Below, piece by piece: positions 5,678-8,068 of a DNA stretch of 8,068 nt. Where the stretch lies: contig JANZZA010000621.1 in the NCBI GenBank assembly GCA_026419655.1, positions 1 through 8,068 on the forward strand, read 5' to 3'. The DNA is from Armatimonadota bacterium. Lineage in GTDB: Bacteria; Armatimonadota; Zipacnadia; Zipacnadales; FEN-943. The position numbers and the translations under genes are program-made. Each line of letters opens with the position of its first letter. The stretch's first letter is position 1. The notes under the pieces are model-generated. The model did no database searches. It was not told where the DNA came from and saw only the letters and a program-made list of their open reading frames with translations.

Positions 5678-6274
5678 TTACTCCTGGTTTAAGTGAGTAG
5701 CGGAAGCAAGGAGGAGGGCGATGGCGCCGTGGGTGGTGCCTGCGCCGCCGCCGGCTCGCGGCAGAGCATCCCGAAACCCTCGCATGGCCCCCTCGGAAGC
5801 ATTGCTGCTCCTGATGGCATCGTGCCAGGATACTGGAAAATCATAAAAAGTCGGTGCCAGAGGCGGATTTCCCATCAGCGACTGCACTCGGCGTCGGCCC
5901 CTCCGCCACCAGCGCTTGCACAGCTCGTTTGCCCCGCGTGCGGCTTCCGCTCGGGTGGGAGCAGGAAAGGTCTCCTGGGCCTCAGCCACAAGCTGCTTCT
6001 TAAGCCCTGCGGGCGCATCGTGGAAGGCTGCGCGCGGCTCGTGATTGACGCATGGCTGCCAGCGCCCCTGTCTCCAAACGACTTCTCCCACCCCTGGGAA
6101 ATCCGTGCCGTCGTCGCTTACTACAAGCAAGAACCGCTCGATTGCGGCTTTCCAGCAGGCCAGGGTGGCGGACACGCTGTGATCATCGCTTATTATTAGT
6201 AATGGTCGCTGCAGCCCCACCGGTACAGCCGCCCTTATTACTCCCCTGCCGCCTAGCCTGTGCTTGCACTGCTT
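5678..6274 (-). pseudogene. IS256/mutator-type transposase, C-terminal remnant
   Basis: An open minus-strand frame from a TGA just beyond 6274 to TAA at 5678-5680, with 180 residues from the GTG at 6220. By eye it follows the C-terminal half of IS256-family DDE transposases. It has GGRGVIRAVPVG, then SVSATLACWK, then LLVVSDD (D36/D37, the second catalytic Asp region). Exactly the usual spacing later comes GRWQPC. Further on are FYDFPVSWHDAIRSSNASEG, matching the family's FP-x-x-(W/H)...(T/S)N-x-x-E segment (E143, the third acid), and TTHGAIALLLA, matching the terminal helix. The N-terminal DNA-binding half and first catalytic Asp are missing. About seven residues appear deleted before LLVVSDD, and the motif residues are degraded. 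No matching start signal exists. It is a dead insertion-sequence fragment lying between two divergent functional units. The plus-strand frames across it are shadows. Confidence 0.68.
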
Positions 6275-6427
6275 TCACCTCGCTGTTACTGCTGCTGCAT
6301 CTGGCTGCATGGTGCGGAGACATCTCCTTTTCGGTGTTCTACTCCAAGGTGGTGCTCTGCGCCTTCCTCTTTCCTGTCTGAAACAAAATCCTGAGTAAAC
6401 TGAATACTCCCAACAAAAACAGTACCG

Positions 6428-6456
6428 TTGACGCACTGACCCGCAATTACCATACT
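6428..6456 (+). promoter_or_regulatory. Sigma70-type promoter of the glycyl radical enzyme gene
   Basis: TTGACG (6428-6433) matches the -35 consensus at 5 of 6 positions and CATACT (6451-6456) the -10 at 4 of 6, with the ideal 17-bp spacer. Transcription would start near 6463, leaving a leader of about 46 bases that holds the AGGA ribosome-binding site at 6499-6502. No operator palindrome is obvious around it. The upstream stretch 6275-6427 contains no credible gene. Confidence 0.65.
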
Positions 6457-6508
6457 ATGCCGCGGTTGAGGAAGACCTTTTCGGCCGAGAGCAGGACCAG
6501 GACATATC

Positions 6509-8068
6509 ATGCAAGGACCGGAAGCAAGTCTTGCCGCTGCAGAGGTGTCAGGGGCGCCGTCGTCCCCGCGGATAGCTGAACTACTGGGGCGGCTGCATCG
6601 GCCCGTCGGTACAGCAGCCACCACGCCCCGCCCTTACGACTGGCAGGAGCCTGGCGCGGAGGCATGGTGGGCCACCGAAGGCCAGCACTGCTATTTGCGC
6701 GTGGCAGCCGTCGAGGCGGCGACGTGGCGGGCTTCCAGGCCCCAGATTGACGACCTGCACCTGCTCCTCGGCGAGCCGCGACCCGCGCGCGTGGTGAGGA
6801 CCTTCTACACCGTGGGCCTGGAAGTTGACGCCGGGCTGGCTGAGCATTTGTCCGCGCTTGCAGAGTGCTCTCCCGAATATGCTGAATACTTGCGGCGTAT
6901 CGTAGCAGAGATTGGCCCACACACCTTCCCGGCCCATTTTGCGCAGGAGCTGTCGCGCCGCGGCCTGAAGTCTCATACGGCTCTCTACTGGGGCGCCCAG
7001 TACCAGGGGCACATGGTGCTGGACTGGCACCGCCTGATGCGCGAGGGCCTCGGCGGCCTGCACCGTTTCGCCGCTCACTGGGCCGAAAATCATCCCACAG
7101 AGCACGGCCGCATTCTTGCCCAGGCCGCCCTGACAAGCCTTGAAGGCCTGCAAGATTACATCCGCGCGTATGCACGAGCCGCAGCACAGGCAGCCGAAAG
7201 CGACCAGTTGGGCGAGAGGCGTCGTGGGGAGCTACGCGAGGCTGCGGCCCTTTGTGAGCACATCACCACCGAGCCACCCGCCACCTTCCGCGAGGCCCTG
7301 CAACTGTTCTGGTTTGTGTTTATCTATGACGGCGCCGACAATCCGGGCCGTTTCGACCAGCACATGTGGCCCTTCCTGCGCGACGACCTGGCCGCTGGGC
7401 GCCTAGCCCGCGCCCAGGCGCGGGAGCTTCTCGAAGACCTCTGGGTGCGGTTCAATGAAGTGCGCGGCTGGAACATGGCGCTGGGCGGCCAGACCTCTGA
7501 CGGCAGGGACGCGACCAATGAGCTGACCTACCTGTGCCTCGAGGTCACCGAGCGGCTGCGACTGCCGGCTCCCAACGTTTCCGTGCGCGTTTTTTCGGGA
7601 AGTCCGGATAAGCTATGGCGTCGCGCCGTGGAAGTGATTGGGCGCGGCACGGGCATGCCAGCCATCTATAACGACGACGTCATCGTCCCGGCTCTCCAGC
7701 GCATGGGGATCCGCCTTGAAGACGCCCGCGAATACGCCTTTGGCGGCTGCACCGAGATTCAGATACCCGGCAAGTCCAACCTCGGCGGCGAGGACGGCAA
7801 CCTTAATCTGGCCAAGTGCCTGGAGCTGGCCCTGAACGATGGGGTTGACATGCTCACGGGCGAGCAGCTCGGCCCGAGAACGGGCGACGCGACCCGATTT
7901 TCAACCTTTGATGAGCTTTGGCGGGCCTATGAGCGGCAGGTAGTGGCGGCCACGGCCAGGATGGTCGCCGTGAGCAACCTCGGGGCGACTGTGCGCAGCC
8001 GCCTGGGAGCCAAGATATTCCGCGCCCTGCTCCCCGCCGACTGCCTGCCGCGCGGCCTTGACCCCGAC
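6509..8068 (+). CDS. Glycyl radical enzyme (PFL-like), N-terminal 520 residues
   Basis: ATG 6509 follows AGGA by six bases, and the frame is open to the window end, giving 520 residues. Glycyl radical enzymes are O2-sensitive homodimers that use a stored Gly radical to generate a Cys thiyl radical in a ten-strand barrel. Family landmarks here are GAQYQGHMVLDW (162-173), PATFREALQLFWFV (257-270), PGRFDQHMWPFLRDDLAAGR (279-298), GGQTSDGRDATNELTYL (326-342), PAIYNDD (384-390) and the active-site loop FGGCTEIQIPGKSN (411-424), then NLAKCLELALNDG. Cys414 is the expected thiyl residue and Glu416 matches the Cys-x-Glu acid/base of glycerol and diol dehydratases, choline lyase and arylalkyl-type lyases. 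True pyruvate formate-lyase has adjacent Cys-Cys instead. The C-terminal Gly loop (RVxG type) and any activating radical-SAM enzyme lie beyond the window. The substrate is not identifiable. Such enzymes imply anaerobic metabolism. Confidence 0.92.
   Translation, partial: MQGPEASLAAAEVSGAPSSPRIAELLGRLHRPVGTAATTPRPYDWQEPGAEAWWATEGQHCYLRVAAVEAATWRASRPQIDDLHLLLGEPRPARVVRTFYTVGLEVDAGLAEHLSALAECSPEYAEYLRRIVAEIGPHTFPAHFAQELSRRGLKSHTALYWGAQYQGHMVLDWHRLMREGLGGLHRFAAHWAENHPTEHGRILAQAALTSLEGLQDYIRAYARAAAQAAESDQLGERRRGELREAAALCEHITTEPPATFREALQLFWFVFIYDGADNPGRFDQHMWPFLRDDLAAGRLARAQARELLEDLWVRFNEVRGWNMALGGQTSDGRDATNELTYLCLEVTERLRLPAPNVSVRVFSGSPDKLWRRAVEVIGRGTGMPAIYNDDVIVPALQRMGIRLEDAREYAFGGCTEIQIPGKSNLGGEDGNLNLAKCLELALNDGVDMLTGEQLGPRTGDATRFSTFDELWRAYERQVVAATARMVAVSNLGATVRSRLGAKIFRALLPADCLPRGLDPD

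Noticed and set aside
5693..6381. Plus-strand frames of 168 and 109 residues
   Set aside because: They are antisense to the transposase remnant. The hydrophobic tail of the second is low-complexity Leu/Ala without supporting start signals.
6286..6624. Minus-strand 112-residue frame as the missing N-terminal half of the transposase
   Set aside because: No IS256 N-terminal motif is visible in it, and part overlaps the glycyl radical gene.
6507..7187. Minus-strand frames of 226 and 190 residues
   Set aside because: They are antisense shadows of the glycyl radical enzyme gene, which has clear family motifs.

Overview
The window looks like a fragment of a GC-rich, probably anaerobic bacterial genome, most likely a metagenomic contig. 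Its first 19 bases match the Nextera Tn5 mosaic-end adapter, so the left edge is a library artefact. The right edge cuts a gene open. Ribosomal protein L7/L12, a secreted DUF4838-type protein and a glycyl radical enzyme together suggest a polysaccharide-using anaerobe such as Armatimonadota, Planctomycetota, Lentisphaerota or a similar lineage. That placement is an inference from gene content and is weak.

Layout. (1) 20-1570, plus strand: the 3' end of rplJ (L10), complete rplL (L7/L12), and a short-spaced gene for a TPR-like protein with a very acidic tail. A strong rho-independent terminator follows at 1597-1636. rpoB, the usual next gene, is absent. (2) 1650-5105, minus strand, convergent with the ribosomal genes: a two-gene unit. 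It is led by an 851-residue exported DUF4838/CBM9-like protein and followed by a 267-residue cytoplasmic protein with a TIM-barrel-like pattern. Both genes have good Shine-Dalgarno sites. (3) 5106-5677: about 570 bp with no credible gene. It holds a perfect 12-bp palindrome upstream of the DUF4838 gene and four degenerate 18-bp repeats in alternating orientation with near-regular spacing. (4) 5678-6274, minus strand: the C-terminal half of an IS256/mutator-type transposase, a decayed insertion sequence. (5) 6428-8068, plus strand: a convincing sigma70-type promoter, then the first 520 residues of a glycyl radical enzyme. Its active-site Cys sits in a G-C-T-E motif, as in the dehydratase/lyase branch and unlike true pyruvate formate-lyase.

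The DUF4838 protein plausibly acts outside the cytoplasm on a glycan. The 267-residue protein is likely co-expressed with it. The glycyl radical enzyme may serve fermentative catabolism but is separated by the repeat/IS region and has its own promoter. I see no CRISPR array, tRNA or rRNA and no clear-cut new defence or mobile system. The most unusual items are the repeat array, the unfamiliar 267-residue protein beside the DUF4838 gene, the unassigned glycyl radical enzyme, and the TPR gene in the place of rpoB.
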